Assembly: GCA_017442735.1 (NCBI GenBank) | Contig: JAFRZE010000035.1 | Coordinates: 50,871-114,870, forward strand | Source of the DNA: Bacillota bacterium | GTDB taxonomy: Bacteria; Bacillota; Clostridia; Lachnospirales; Bianqueaceae | DNA: 64,000 nucleotides | Direction: 5' to 3' | Shown here: one piece after another, positions 17,474 through 26,511 of the stretch | Numbering within the stretch: the first letter of the stretch is position 1 | Layout of the letters: each line of letters opens with the position of its first letter | Position numbers and translations under genes: made by a program | Notes under the pieces: model-generated | Seen by the model: the letters and a program-made list of their open reading frames with translations, nothing else | The model's database searches: none | Told to the model about the DNA's origin: nothing

Positions 17474-18682
17474 TCAGTATAACAATCCAAACATCCAGAG
17501 AGGGATCCGATGGCCGGAGCCGATCTGTGTGTCATCGACTGCCAGATAACTGTCAGCCAGATCCTTGATCTGTTCAAATGACTTTCGTTTCCCGCCGACT
17601 TCAAATAGATATCGGCCATCGATCAGAAAATCACCTTGTTTGGGATAGACGACCTGATGTCCTGCCGCGCGAAGTTGGTTTAAAAAGAAAGTTTCCCGAA
17701 TGCATCCTATCTCCGCGTTTGGACAAAGCGCATACATGATATTGGGATTATCGCAGTAGATTTTATCCGGGCGGGACATGTTTTTCAGTGATTCAGAATC
17801 AGAAGACAGCAGATTGAGCAGATCTGCTGTTTCCAGCGTTTTCAGCATTTTTAAACCTTGATTCCGATCTGTTTCCAATTCTGTATATAAACGAGACATA
17901 TTCGGCGTCTGCGGTGCATTTTCCGCCAATATCATCAGCATTTTTTTAATCTTTCGGATGGTTGCGTTGCTGATGTTCTCAACAGCAGGATAATCACTTT
18001 CAAGGATCTGGTTGATGATTTGAAGGATACGTTCATCATATCCACTATGAACATCTTTGTAAAATGGATAATATCCAGATTGCAGATACTGATAGAAAGA
18101 TTTGATGATACTTATTCCCTCTGTCAGCTCCATGGCTTTTCGAACATGATCGCTCAAAAGTTCATCCAGCGGAATTTCTGGAATCTTTACCAGGCCTTCC
18201 AATTCGAGATATTCACTGAAAGAAAGACCGGGAAGCACATATTCAGCCTGACGCCTGGACAGATCTGCCTGAGCTTTATAAAGTTTAAGAATAGAAGATC
18301 CGGTATACACAATATGAAGCATAGGGAAATCATCATAAAGTGTCTTTATCAGTGTTTCCCAGTGCTCCTGATAATGTACTTCATCAAGGAAAACATGGGT
18401 CCCTCCGTTTAGAACATGAGCTTCGACCGAATCATAGACAGAATGAGTCTTAAACCACAGATGATCTAATGACAAATACAATGCTTGTTGCGGATCTGAA
18501 AAAGATGTTTTGATGTGTTGCAGCAATAGAGTGGTTTTCCCTGTTCCTCGAGCGCCACGAAGTGAAATGAGACGGTTTTCCCAATCGATCTTATGAAGCA
18601 ACCGGCGAGAAAACTTCATTGGAACATCCCGCACTCGTCTGACAGAAAGGGAATACAGATAAGAAAGATTTGTGATATCCAT
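17474..18682 (-). CDS. AAA ATPase with C-terminal DUF4143-type nuclease-like domain
   Basis: 402 residues. Walker A GARGTGKT is at 43-50 and Walker B VFLDEVH at 97-103. A Thr-Gly-Ser-Ser sensor-like YTGSSIL follows near 125. The C-terminal domain carries D355...E361-V-G-G-K365, the spacing of a PD-(D/E)xK-like site, as in DUF4143 proteins. The function of this large family is unresolved; suggested roles include defence or mobile-element biology. The gene is visibly AT-richer than its neighbours and uses different codons, which suggests recent transfer. It is flanked by unrelated operons and preceded by three regularly spaced palindromes, so it is probably autoregulated or controlled by a dedicated repressor. 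Confidence 0.9.
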   Translation of the reverse strand: MDITNLSYLYSLSVRRVRDVPMKFSRRLLHKIDWENRLISLRGARGTGKTTLLLQHIKTSFSDPQQALYLSLDHLWFKTHSVYDSVEAHVLNGGTHVFLDEVHYQEHWETLIKTLYDDFPMLHIVYTGSSILKLYKAQADLSRRQAEYVLPGLSFSEYLELEGLVKIPEIPLDELLSDHVRKAMELTEGISIIKSFYQYLQSGYYPFYKDVHSGYDERILQIINQILESDYPAVENISNATIRKIKKMLMILAENAPQTPNMSRLYTELETDRNQGLKMLKTLETADLLNLLSSDSESLKNMSRPDKIYCDNPNIMYALCPNAEIGCIRETFFLNQLRAAGHQVVYPKQGDFLIDGRYLFEVGGKRKSFEQIKDLADSYLAVDDTQIGSGHRIPLWMFGLLY

Positions 18683-18699
18683 GGTTCGTTTCCTTAATC

Positions 18700-18780
18700 A
18701 ATGTTTGTGTTTACTATTATATCATAGTATTTAGTGCTTGGAAACACTTTTTTCAAAGAATATTAGTGTTTATAAACACT
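18700..18780 (-). promoter_or_regulatory. Promoter with three palindromic operator-like sites
   Basis: The minus-strand promoter is TTTCCA (plus 18739-18744), 17-bp spacer, TATAAT (plus 18716-18721). AGTGTTTATAAACACT (18765-18780) is a perfect 16-bp palindrome. AGTGCTTGGAAACACT (18733-18748) is an imperfect copy covering the -35. AATGTTTGTGTTTACT (18700-18715) is a degenerate copy covering the start region. The starts are 33 and 32 bp apart, about three helical turns, as expected for a repressor binding one face of the DNA. Confidence 0.75.
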
Positions 18781-18830
18781 ATAAAAGTCCATTCCATTTT
18801 GTTTCTTCTTCTCTTGTTATTTCCCCGGAT

Positions 18831-18858
18831 TTGTATTATCATCAAAACTAAGTATAAG
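18831..18858 (+). promoter_or_regulatory. Possible promoter of the etf-lactate dehydrogenase operon
   Basis: TTGTAT (18831-18836), 16-bp spacer, TATAAG (18853-18858), about 40 bp before the etfB ATG. A small TTCTC/GAGAA hairpin lies in the leader at about 18864-18879. Confidence 0.5.
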
Positions 18859-18899
18859 TCTATTCTTCTCTACGGAGAATCTCTAAGGAGAAAATGCTG

Positions 18900-19715
18900 A
18901 TGAATATCGTTGTATGTATCAAACAGGTGCCTGCCAGCTCCAATGTCAAAGTGGATCCTGTGACAGGCGTCCTCATCCGTGACGGGATCGAGAGCAAGAT
19001 GAATCCCTACGACCTGTTTGCCCTGGAAGAGGCGCTGAGCCTACGGGCCAAGGTCGGGGGCTCCGTCAAGGTGATCACCATGGGCCCGAACGCAGCCAAG
19101 GCTGTCCTGACGGAAGCTATCTACATGGGTGCGGACGAAGGGATCCTGATCTCTGACCGGCGCTTCGGCGGCGCGGATGTACTCGCGACTTCCTATACTC
19201 TCTCTTCCGCGATCCGTTCCCTGGAGACGGAAGAACAGAAGGTCGACCTGATCCTCTGCGGCAAGCAGACCACCGACGGCGACACCGCCCAGGTAGGTGC
19301 GGAAATGGCTGAATACCTGGACTTCCCGCAGTACAGCAACGTCCGTTCGCTGAAACTGAAAGACGGTACGGAAGACGCGCTGCAGATCGTTTCGCTCCTC
19401 GGCACCGATATCCTGACCGCGGACATTAAACTGCCCTGCGTACTGTGCACCGACGCTGAGATCAACACCCCGCGGCTGCCGTCCTACCTTCGCAAATGCG
19501 CGGTCGACCCGAAGATCGATGAGCTGATCACGGTCCTGACCCTGGATGATTTCATTGACCACGATCCGACCCATTACGGCCTGAAAGGATCCGCGACTTC
19601 TGTTGAACGGATCTTCCCGCCGGACAAGAACGAAGAACACAGTTTCCTTACCGGCGACCCGCGGGAAAGCACCCGCACCCTGGTCGAAAGCCTCAAGACC
19701 AGGAAACTGCTGTAG
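18900..19715 (+). CDS. etfB: Electron transfer flavoprotein beta subunit
   Basis: 271 residues from ATG 18900 (MNIVVCIKQVP, the usual family start). The ATG at 18894 is only 3 nt from AAGGAG, while 18900 is 9 nt away. Family segments are MNPYDLFALEEAL, GGSVKVITMGP, GADEGILISDRRFGGADVLAT, and the signature LILCGKQTTDGDTAQVGAEMAEYL. EtfB binds the second flavin (or AMP) of the heterodimer. With the ferredoxin-domain EtfA and the FAD dehydrogenase directly downstream, the set matches the lctBCD complex of Acetobacterium woodii, which oxidises lactate with NAD by confurcation with reduced ferredoxin. Confidence 0.94.
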   Translation: MNIVVCIKQVPASSNVKVDPVTGVLIRDGIESKMNPYDLFALEEALSLRAKVGGSVKVITMGPNAAKAVLTEAIYMGADEGILISDRRFGGADVLATSYTLSSAIRSLETEEQKVDLILCGKQTTDGDTAQVGAEMAEYLDFPQYSNVRSLKLKDGTEDALQIVSLLGTDILTADIKLPCVLCTDAEINTPRLPSYLRKCAVDPKIDELITVLTLDDFIDHDPTHYGLKGSATSVERIFPPDKNEEHSFLTGDPRESTRTLVESLKTRKLL

Positions 19716-19731
19716 GCGAAAGGAGGATAAT

Positions 19732-20970
19732 ATGGCTGAACTGAGAATCCATCAGGAAAAGGTCACGCCCCAGAATGCGGCGGAACTCATCAAGCTCTGT
19801 CCCTTCGCCGCGATCTCCTATGAAAACGGGAAGCTGGATATTTCCTCGGCCTGTAAGCTTTGCCGCATGTGCGTACGCAAAGGACCGGCCGGCGTCGTCG
19901 AACTGGTAGAAGAAAAAGCTCCGGAAGGAGTGGACAAGAGTTCCTGGAAAGGCATCACCGTCTACGCCGACGCGACCCTCACGCCGGAAGGCACGGTCAA
20001 GATCCATCCGGTCTCGTTCGAACTGCTGGGCAAGGCCAAAGAGCTGGCCAAAGTCACCGGGCATGAAGTCTACGCCCTGCTGATCACTCCGAAAGGCGCG
20101 GAGGCGTGCGCGAAGGAACTGCTCGAGTACGGCGCGGACAAGGTCTACGCCTACGAAGACCCGATGTTCACCTTCTTCTCCAACACGACCTTCGCGAAAG
20201 CCTTTGAGGATTTCATCGAGAAGGTCCGTCCCTCTTCCGTGCTCGTCGGCGCGACCAACATCGGCCGCAGCCTGGCGCCGCGCGTAGCCGCCCACTTCCG
20301 GACTGGCCTTACCGCGGACTGCACGAGCCTGGAAATGAAGGAAAACACAGATCTCGTCCAGATCCGTCCCGCCTTCGGCGGCAACATCATGGCCCAGATC
20401 ATCACGACGAATACCCGTCCGCAGTTCGCGACGGTGCGTTATAAGATCTTCCAGCAGCTGCCCAAGGAATCCATTGAAAACCTTTCTGAGGCACAGCTGG
20501 CCGAGAAGATCAAGGTCATGAAAGTCGATCCCGCCTGGGAAGACAAGCGGATCCATGTCACAAATATCGAAGGGCTCCCGCCCATCAAGGATATTTCCGA
20601 GGCGGAACGTATCGTGGCGGTCGGCCGCGGACTGAAATCCCCGGACGATCTTCAGATGGCCCGTGCCCTTGCCGACAAACTCGGCGCCCACCTGGCCTGC
20701 AGCCGCGCGCTCGTGGAGACCGGCTGGCTCGACGCTTCGCACCAGATCGGTCTTTCCGGTAAAACCGTCAAGCCCAAGCTGATCATCACCCTTGGTATCT
20801 CCGGTGCGGTCCAGTTCGCCGCCGGGATGAAGACCTCGGACTGCATTATCGCCGTCAATACGGATCCGAATGCGCCGATCTTCGATATCGCCCATTACTG
20901 TCTCGTCGGCGACCTCTACGAAGTCGCGGATGAGCTCATGCATCTTTTAGATTCTCTGGAGGAGGCCTGA
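19732..20970 (+). CDS. etfA: Electron transfer flavoprotein alpha subunit with N-terminal [4Fe-4S] domain
   Basis: 412 residues from the ATG after AGGAGGATAAT. The N-terminal 65 residues form a ferredoxin-like extension with Cys23 (KLCPF) and Cys41-x2-Cys44-x2-Cys47, enough for one [4Fe-4S] cluster. The usual EtfA body follows (about 76-412), with the C-terminal FAD-binding segment [12 protein letters not shown]...LGISGAVQF and [12 protein letters not shown]. The extra cluster is a feature of bifurcating Etfs such as LctC and CarE and would exchange electrons with ferredoxin. It lies 16 bp after etfB and ends 1 bp before the dehydrogenase gene. Confidence 0.94.
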   Translation: MAELRIHQEKVTPQNAAELIKLCPFAAISYENGKLDISSACKLCRMCVRKGPAGVVELVEEKAPEGVDKSSWKGITVYADATLTPEGTVKIHPVSFELLGKAKELAKVTGHEVYALLITPKGAEACAKELLEYGADKVYAYEDPMFTFFSNTTFAKAFEDFIEKVRPSSVLVGATNIGRSLAPRVAAHFRTGLTADCTSLEMKENTDLVQIRPAFGGNIMAQIITTNTRPQFATVRYKIFQQLPKESIENLSEAQLAEKIKVMKVDPAWEDKRIHVTNIEGLPPIKDISEAERIVAVGRGLKSPDDLQMARALADKLGAHLACSRALVETGWLDASHQIGLSGKTVKPKLIITLGISGAVQFAAGMKTSDCIIAVNTDPNAPIFDIAHYCLVGDLYEVADELMHLLDSLEEA

Positions 20971-20971
20971 T

Positions 20972-22375
20972 ATGTATCATAAACTGACACAGGAAGATTT
21001 GGACGCCCTCCGGCAGATCCTGCCGAAAGATCGGGTACTCACCGGAGACGAGATCCTTTCCGATTACTATCATGATGAGCTTTCCGGCACGGAAGCCGAG
21101 CCGGAAGTGCTGGTCTTTGTCCTGTCCACCGAGGAGACCAGCGCGGTCATGCGTTACGCATATGAACACGATATTCCCGTCACGACCCGCGGCGCCGGCA
21201 CCGGTCTGGTAGGCGCGGCGGTCGCGGTCCATGGTGGCATCCTGCTGTGCACCTCCAAGATGAACCATATCCTGGAGTTGGATGAGGATAACCTGACAGT
21301 CACCGTGGAACCCGGCGTCCTGTTGATGGAGCTCGCCGCCTACACCGAGGAACACGGTTATCTCTATCCGCCGGATCCCGGCGAGAAAACAGCCACGATC
21401 GGCGGCAACATCTCCACCAACGCCGGCGGCATGCGCGCGGTCCGCTATGGCGTCACCCGCGACTATGTCCGTGCGCTGACGGTCGTCCTGGCGGACGGTG
21501 AAGTCGTGCAGCTGGGCGGTAAAGTGGTCAAAAACAGCTCCGGCTACAGCCTGCTGAACCTGATGATCGGTTCCGAGGGAACGCTCGGCATCATTACCCA
21601 GGCGACGCTCAAGCTCCTGCCGCTGCCCAAGAAATCGATCTCACTGCTGATCCCATTCCCGTCCATGGATGAGGCGCTCGACACCGTGCCGTTCCTCGTC
21701 CGCTCCGGAACGAATCCCACCGCGATCGAATACATGTCCCAGGACGTTATCCTGTATGCGCAGGACTATCTGTCCAAGAAGTTCCCGGATACCGCGCACG
21801 AAGCTTACCTGCTGCTGACCTACGACGGCCAGACACCGGAAGAAGTCGAGCACAACTACTCCGAAGCCTGCAAGCTGGTGATCGAGCACGGCGCCATCGA
21901 CGCCTACTTCGTCGACACCGACGAGCGCAAGAAACCGGTCTGGTCTGCCCGCGGCGCTTTCCTGGAAGCCATCAAGTCCTCAACGGATGAGATGGATGAG
22001 TGTGACGTCGTTGTGCCCCGCAAGCGGATCGCCGATTTCATCAAATTCACGCATCAGCTGGCGAAGGAACAGAATATTCGGATCCCGAGTTTCGGCCATG
22101 CCGGCGACGGCAACCTTCATGTCTATATCTGCCGTGACGGCCTACCGGAAGAAACTTGGAAAGAAAAGCTTGCCATCTGCTTTAAGAAAATGTATGCCCT
22201 GGCCGGCGAATACGGCGGACAGGTCTCCGGCGAACACGGGATCGGCTACGCCAAACGGCCGTACCTGGCAGAACTTCTGGGTGAACGTCCGATCCGCCTC
22301 ATGGCCGGTATCAAGGACGCCTTCGATCCCAAGCATCTGCTGAACCCCGATAAGATTTTCAAGTTAAAAGAATGA
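20972..22375 (+). CDS. FAD-binding (D-)lactate dehydrogenase, LctD/GlcD type
   Basis: 467 residues with the vanillyl-alcohol-oxidase fold. The FAD-binding PCMH domain (about 40-220) includes [19 protein letters not shown], and [23 protein letters not shown] is the segment that contacts the flavin. The C-terminal cap contains [13 protein letters not shown], whose histidines bind the substrate-site metal, and the terminal [14 protein letters not shown] motif. Adjacent etfB and etfA make it the lactate-oxidising subunit of an Etf-coupled complex. Glycolate or another 2-hydroxy acid is possible. Its stop overlaps the ribokinase start by 4 bp. Confidence 0.9.
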   Translation: MYHKLTQEDLDALRQILPKDRVLTGDEILSDYYHDELSGTEAEPEVLVFVLSTEETSAVMRYAYEHDIPVTTRGAGTGLVGAAVAVHGGILLCTSKMNHILELDEDNLTVTVEPGVLLMELAAYTEEHGYLYPPDPGEKTATIGGNISTNAGGMRAVRYGVTRDYVRALTVVLADGEVVQLGGKVVKNSSGYSLLNLMIGSEGTLGIITQATLKLLPLPKKSISLLIPFPSMDEALDTVPFLVRSGTNPTAIEYMSQDVILYAQDYLSKKFPDTAHEAYLLLTYDGQTPEEVEHNYSEACKLVIEHGAIDAYFVDTDERKKPVWSARGAFLEAIKSSTDEMDECDVVVPRKRIADFIKFTHQLAKEQNIRIPSFGHAGDGNLHVYICRDGLPEETWKEKLAICFKKMYALAGEYGGQVSGEHGIGYAKRPYLAELLGERPIRLMAGIKDAFDPKHLLNPDKIFKLKE

Positions 22376-23325
22376 TGAAAAGAATCGCTGTCATAGGCAG
22401 TATCAACATGGACCTTTCCGCCTCGGCGGATCGGATCCCGAGGCCAGGAGAAAGTATCCTGGCCTCTTCACTTCTGTATCTTCCCGGCGGCAAAGGCGCG
22501 AATCAGGCCGTCGCCGCTGCTCGGCTGGGCGCCATGGTCACGATCTTCGGCTGCGTGGGCGATGATGCCTTTGGCCCGGGTATGGTCAAAAACCTTGCCT
22601 CGGAAGGTATTGATACCCATGAGATCGAGATCCTCTCCGGCACGCCTTCCGGTCTGGCCATGATCACGGTCGCAGAGGGCGACAACGCGATCACCGTCGT
22701 TCCCGGCGCGAACGCCTGCGTGACGAAAGACTACATTGACCGCCACTTCGAAAAGATCCTGGAAAATGAGATCCTTCTCATCGTGGCGGAGATCCCGCAC
22801 GAGACGGTCGACTACCTGATCCGTAAGATCCGGGCAGCGGAAGCGGGTGGCGCCCGCTGCATCATCTTCAATCCGGCGCCAGCCTATCCGCTCAGCGAAG
22901 ATCTTATCCAGCTTGTCGATTACCTGACGCCGAACGAGCATGAAGCGAGGATCGTCCTGTCCGATGTCCTGCCGGAAGTCTTGCCGGACAAAGAAACACC
23001 TGCCGAAGAACTCGTCCGCCGGTACCGAGGCCAGCTGATCATCACCTGTGGTTCCCGCGGCGTTCTTTGCTGCACAGAAGATGATCAGGTAAGCGGCAGT
23101 CTCCTGGTCAGACAGATTCCCTCGTTCCCGGTCGAAGTGGTCGATACGACCGGCGCCGGTGATACCTTCAACGGTGCGCTGGCTTATGCACTGGCGCGCG
23201 GCCTTCGCTTTACCGACAGCCTTCGCTTCGCGAACGCGGCCGCGGCGCTTTCCTGCACAAAAAAAGGCGCCCAGAGCGGCATGCCGACCCTTGCCATGGT
23301 CGAACGTCTGCTTCTGGACACCTGA
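22372..23325 (+). CDS. rbsK: Ribokinase (PfkB family)
   Basis: 317 residues. PfkB signature 1 is around [16 protein letters not shown] (39-54), and signature 2 is [17 protein letters not shown] with catalytic Asp264. [12 protein letters not shown] and [11 protein letters not shown] also match ribokinases. It phosphorylates ribose (or a related sugar) at O5 with ATP. The ATGATGA junction overlaps the lactate dehydrogenase stop by 4 bp, so translation is coupled, an odd pairing of a sugar kinase with lactate oxidation. No rbs transporter genes are nearby. Repeat copy B begins 22 bp after its stop, and no ordinary terminator is present. Confidence 0.88.
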   Translation: MMKRIAVIGSINMDLSASADRIPRPGESILASSLLYLPGGKGANQAVAAARLGAMVTIFGCVGDDAFGPGMVKNLASEGIDTHEIEILSGTPSGLAMITVAEGDNAITVVPGANACVTKDYIDRHFEKILENEILLIVAEIPHETVDYLIRKIRAAEAGGARCIIFNPAPAYPLSEDLIQLVDYLTPNEHEARIVLSDVLPEVLPDKETPAEELVRRYRGQLIITCGSRGVLCCTEDDQVSGSLLVRQIPSFPVEVVDTTGAGDTFNGALAYALARGLRFTDSLRFANAAAALSCTKKGAQSGMPTLAMVERLLLDT

Positions 23326-23347
23326 CAATAAGGGAAACTGTCATTCG

Positions 23348-23689
23348 ATGAGTCTTTTGGGGCGTTTATCCTTTTTGATCGTTCAACCGCCCAGAAAACC
23401 ATATGATTTCTGGGGCATATACCAACTTGACGAGCTATCTTATCTAGGAATTAGAAAAGATAGTCTGTAAAGAAAGCTTTTCGCCCAGACGAATCTTCCA
23501 TTCATTCAGATTTCTTGGAAAGATATCCGTCGATCAGTTCTCCTCGCCCAGAATTTGGTAAAAATAGTTCGTCAAATTGATGCGCCACCCAAAAATGCAA
23601 GAATGTACTGGGTGGTGTGGCTTAAAAATGCACTATCCGCCCCAAGAGAATGGGGCGGATAAGAAAAAAACTGAAAATAAGCCCAAATC
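23348..23689 (+). repeat. Dispersed inverted-duplication element, copy B
   Basis: Runs from ATGAGTCTTTTGGGGCG to ATAAGCCCAAATCT. Key parts are GACGAGCTATCTT (23429-23441) and a degenerate reverse copy AAAATAGTTCGTC (23561-23573). Hairpins are CCCAGAAA with TTTCTGGG, GCCACCCA with TGGGTGGT, and CCGCCCCA with TGGGGCGG. Several paired positions differ from the other copies on both sides of the stem. It fills the whole gap between rbsK and the convergent flavin-binding protein gene, 22 and 9 bp from their stop codons. Confidence 0.9.
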
Positions 23690-23698
23690 TATCTTCTT

Positions 23699-24175
23699 TC
23701 ACGATTCTTTGACCGCTTTTCCAGTCATGTGCTCGATCGTCATCTCCAGGACGGCCACTCGGCCCATCGCCCGGGCGACCTCGCCTTCCACTTCCTCCCT
23801 GGATGGATAATATTTTTCCCCAAGGGCGGTAAGTTTTTCCTTCAGAATGGCCGGATCGGTCACTTCGCGGATCCTTCCGAAGACGATCACGCTGGTGATG
23901 TACCAGGGCCATTCGCCGGGGATCTGATATCCCTGGTTCATGACCGTAAGACAAGCCTTGCCGCAGCGGCGGATGGCGTCGATCTTGTGCCCTTCCTTCG
24001 CGCCGTGGAAATAGATCTTGCCCGTCTTTTCATCATAATAATGGTCGATCGGGACCCCGTAGGGATAGCCATCGTCTCCCAGGACAGACAGCACCCCGCG
24101 GGGTTCTTCTTTTAATATTTTGATGCATTCCTCTTCCGGAATCTGCTGTTTGGCTCTGCGCATCGGACGAAACAT
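23699..24175 (-). CDS. Pyridoxamine 5'-phosphate oxidase family (flavin-binding split-barrel) protein
   Basis: 158 residues with the FMN-binding split-barrel pattern: GVLSVLGDDGYPYGVPIDHYYDEKTGKIYFHGAKEGHKIDAIRR near residues 27-70 is typical of this family, which includes NimA-type nitroreductase relatives. Later segments are TSVIVFGRIREVTDP and a C-terminal MTIEHMTGKAVKES. It likely binds FMN as a dimer; the substrate is unknown. The ATG at 24175 is equivalent in context to the ATG one codon upstream. It is transcribed toward repeat copy B and lies downstream of xylB in the same direction. Confidence 0.88.
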   Translation of the reverse strand: MFRPMRRAKQQIPEEECIKILKEEPRGVLSVLGDDGYPYGVPIDHYYDEKTGKIYFHGAKEGHKIDAIRRCGKACLTVMNQGYQIPGEWPWYITSVIVFGRIREVTDPAILKEKLTALGEKYYPSREEVEGEVARAMGRVAVLEMTIEHMTGKAVKES

Positions 24176-24241
24176 CAAATGGACGCCTCCTTTCTCAGGC
24201 TGGCCTGACCATGTGTGGGCTGCCCGTGTATGGGCATCTGT

Positions 24242-25699
24242 TCAGGCAAAGAATCCTTTGGTCATCGGATAGAGCGCACGGAATTCGGCATAGCGCTCGT
24301 TGTACTTCTCCACGAGAACCGGATCCGGTTCAGTGACTGCCTTCTCCCTTACGATCGCCGCACAGGCTTCTTCCGGGGAAGCATACTTGCCGCATCCGAC
24401 AGCCGCCAGGATAGCGCCGCCCAAGGACGGGCCTTCATCGCTCTCGACTGTATGGATCGGGATGCCCAGGATATTCGAGGCGATCTTTCTCCACAGCGGA
24501 CTCTTCGCGCCGCCGCCGCAGATGCTGGCGCTTCGGATATCGTTGCCCATGGCTTTTGCATTCTCAAAGCTGTCGCGAAGGCCGAACATGACGCCTTCCA
24601 GGACTGCCTGCACCATATCGGCGCGGGTGGTATCCATGCTCATGCCGATAAACATCGCGCGCACCTTCGGATCGTTGTGCGGGGAACGCTCGCCCATCAG
24701 GTAGGGCTGGAAGAACACATGGTTCTCTCCCAGCTCGCCGATCTCCGCCTGTGCCGCGTTGTAATCTTTATCCCGGAGGATCTCATCCATCCACCACTTG
24801 TTGCAGGAAGCCGCGGAAAGCATGCATCCCATTAGGTGATACTTTCCGTCCGCGTTCGCGAAATTGTGAAGGCTCGCGCCGTCGCCCCTGCTGTACTTAT
24901 CGGCGGTGATAAAGATCGTACCGGATGTTCCGAGAGACAAGTTGCACTTGCCAAGGCCTACCGCGCCGGTACCGATCGCGGCTGCCGCATTGTCGCCGGC
25001 GCCTGCCACGACATTCATCTCGCCGGGAAGGCCGAGGGCTTCCTTCATCTCATCCTTGACTTTGCCTACCACTTCAAAGCTCTCGCAGAGCTTTGGCATC
25101 ATCTCTTCGGTAATATGGCAGATATCCAGCATGGGTTTGGACCAGCACTTATTTGCCACATCGAGCAACAGCATACCGGAAGCATCAGAATAGTCCGTCA
25201 CATGGGCGCCGGTCAGTTTGTAGACCAGATAATCCTTCGGCAGCATGATCTTGCGGATCTTTGCGAAGTTCTCCGGTTCATTCTTGTAGATCCAGAGGAT
25301 CTTCGGGGCCGTGAAGCCGGCAAACGCGATATTGCCGGTATAGTCGACCAGCTTTTCGCGGCCGATCTCATCGTTCAGCCAGTTGGTCTCCTCGCCGGTA
25401 CGCCCGTCGTTCCAGAGGATCGCCGGACGGATGACTTCATCGTTCTCGTCCAGGATCACCAGGCCGTGCATCTGGCCGCCCGCGCCGATCCCGTCGATCC
25501 GAATATTCTCAATACCTTCTGTCAGGTCTTTGATGCCCTGCAGGGATTCCTTTACCCAGTCATCCGGATTCTGTTCGGACCATCCGGACTGCGGGAAATA
25601 TAAGGGGTATTCCCGGGATACAGTCCTGAGGATCTGTCCCTCATTATTCATCAGCAGCAGTTTGACCGCCGAGGTCCCCAGATCGATTCCGATATACAT
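24242..25699 (-). CDS. xylB: Xylulokinase (FGGY family)
   Basis: 485 residues from the ATG with AAGGAG 8 nt upstream. MYIGIDLGTSAVK is the canonical start with the phosphate-binding Asp6. GGQMHG (74-79), RPAILWNDGRTGEE, FTAPKILW, MLPKDYLVYKLTG, GAGDNAAAAIGTG (catalytic Asp) and SLGTSG closely follow E. coli XylB. It phosphorylates D-xylulose to xylulose 5-phosphate, which the split transketolase at 36103-37890 could use. The reading frame is open further upstream for 56 codons, but that part has no family similarity. It lies 97 bp after the cysteine-rich gene of the same operon. Confidence 0.95.
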   Translation of the reverse strand: MYIGIDLGTSAVKLLLMNNEGQILRTVSREYPLYFPQSGWSEQNPDDWVKESLQGIKDLTEGIENIRIDGIGAGGQMHGLVILDENDEVIRPAILWNDGRTGEETNWLNDEIGREKLVDYTGNIAFAGFTAPKILWIYKNEPENFAKIRKIMLPKDYLVYKLTGAHVTDYSDASGMLLLDVANKCWSKPMLDICHITEEMMPKLCESFEVVGKVKDEMKEALGLPGEMNVVAGAGDNAAAAIGTGAVGLGKCNLSLGTSGTIFITADKYSRGDGASLHNFANADGKYHLMGCMLSAASCNKWWMDEILRDKDYNAAQAEIGELGENHVFFQPYLMGERSPHNDPKVRAMFIGMSMDTTRADMVQAVLEGVMFGLRDSFENAKAMGNDIRSASICGGGAKSPLWRKIASNILGIPIHTVESDEGPSLGGAILAAVGCGKYASPEEACAAIVREKAVTEPDPVLVEKYNERYAEFRALYPMTKGFFA

Positions 25700-25796
25700 T
25701 CCGTTTTCTCCTTCCGCTTTTTCCCGGTCACCGGCCAGGATCTTATCTGACAGTTCGACTTTATCCAATCTTTTTCTTCGCATCATATATCTCCGA

Positions 25797-26501
25797 TCAG
25801 CCTTTGGTCCCCATGAGAAGTTCAGCCAAATGATAAGCCGTGAGACTTCCATCCGGCATCGCGTCATAGAGCATCTTCATGCAGTTGTTGCAGTAGCCCA
25901 CAACATCCGAAGTGAACCGTTCGCCGTACTCGGCAAGGGAGGGCCCGTCTTCGCAGACCGGCGCGTCCGGCGCGTCTGAGAAGTGATGCTTTCCGAGAGC
26001 TTCAAAAGCCTTCGGCGCGAACTTTCCGTTGCCGGCAAGCCTGGGAGTGGGCATGTTGCTGTCAAACAGCAGTTCTTCCTTTTCACCGGGAAGCTCGATG
26101 ACATTATAGTTCATCTTCTTCAGCAGGCTGCGGATCGCCGCGCGTTCCGCAATATGATCTATCGGCGTCATCTCATGCTCGTCATCCAGCGCCTTGAAGC
26201 AGTCCTGGACGGTGATCGTCTCGCCGCTGTGGTCCGGCCAGCTGACATCTTCCAGGCTGTCCAGGTAGATAAATACGCTCTTAGGCAGGTCATCCGGATG
26301 ATTCTCCGCGATAATCATCTGGCAGGTCTGACAAATAATAAGCGGCTTCTGCGTGGCCTCGTCAATTTTCTGATGGGACACACGGCAACAGGCGGTCACT
26401 TCCACGCCCCGCTCAGAAAGGAAGGCTTTCATGGCTTTGGATGTTTCCGGGAACATGCGCGTGAAGTTGCAGCTGGGAAAATAGATATATTTCTTATCCA
26501 A
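25797..26501 (-). CDS. Cysteine-rich protein, CCG/heterodisulfide-reductase-like, unknown function
   Basis: 234 residues, nine or more cysteines in Fe-S-like groupings: C11 (FPSCNFTR), C38-C39 (TACCR), C57-x2-C60 (CQTC), C101 (VQDC), C183 and C204-x2-C207 (YCNNC). The PSC...CCR...CxxC order resembles one CCG domain of heterodisulfide reductase B or GlpC-like proteins, which hold a noncubane cluster, but the CCG motif itself is altered. So a redox or thiol-metal role is inference. It sits between a Gfo/Idh oxidoreductase (10 bp) and xylulokinase, and it might pass electrons for the neighbouring dehydrogenase. Confidence 0.6.
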   Translation of the reverse strand: MDKKYIYFPSCNFTRMFPETSKAMKAFLSERGVEVTACCRVSHQKIDEATQKPLIICQTCQMIIAENHPDDLPKSVFIYLDSLEDVSWPDHSGETITVQDCFKALDDEHEMTPIDHIAERAAIRSLLKKMNYNVIELPGEKEELLFDSNMPTPRLAGNGKFAPKAFEALGKHHFSDAPDAPVCEDGPSLAEYGERFTSDVVGYCNNCMKMLYDAMPDGSLTAYHLAELLMGTKG

Positions 26502-26511
26502 AATAGGCTCC

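Noticed and set aside
19603..19731. N-terminal extension of EtfA
   Set aside because: It overlaps the end of etfB; AGGAGGATAAT and the conserved start are at 19732.
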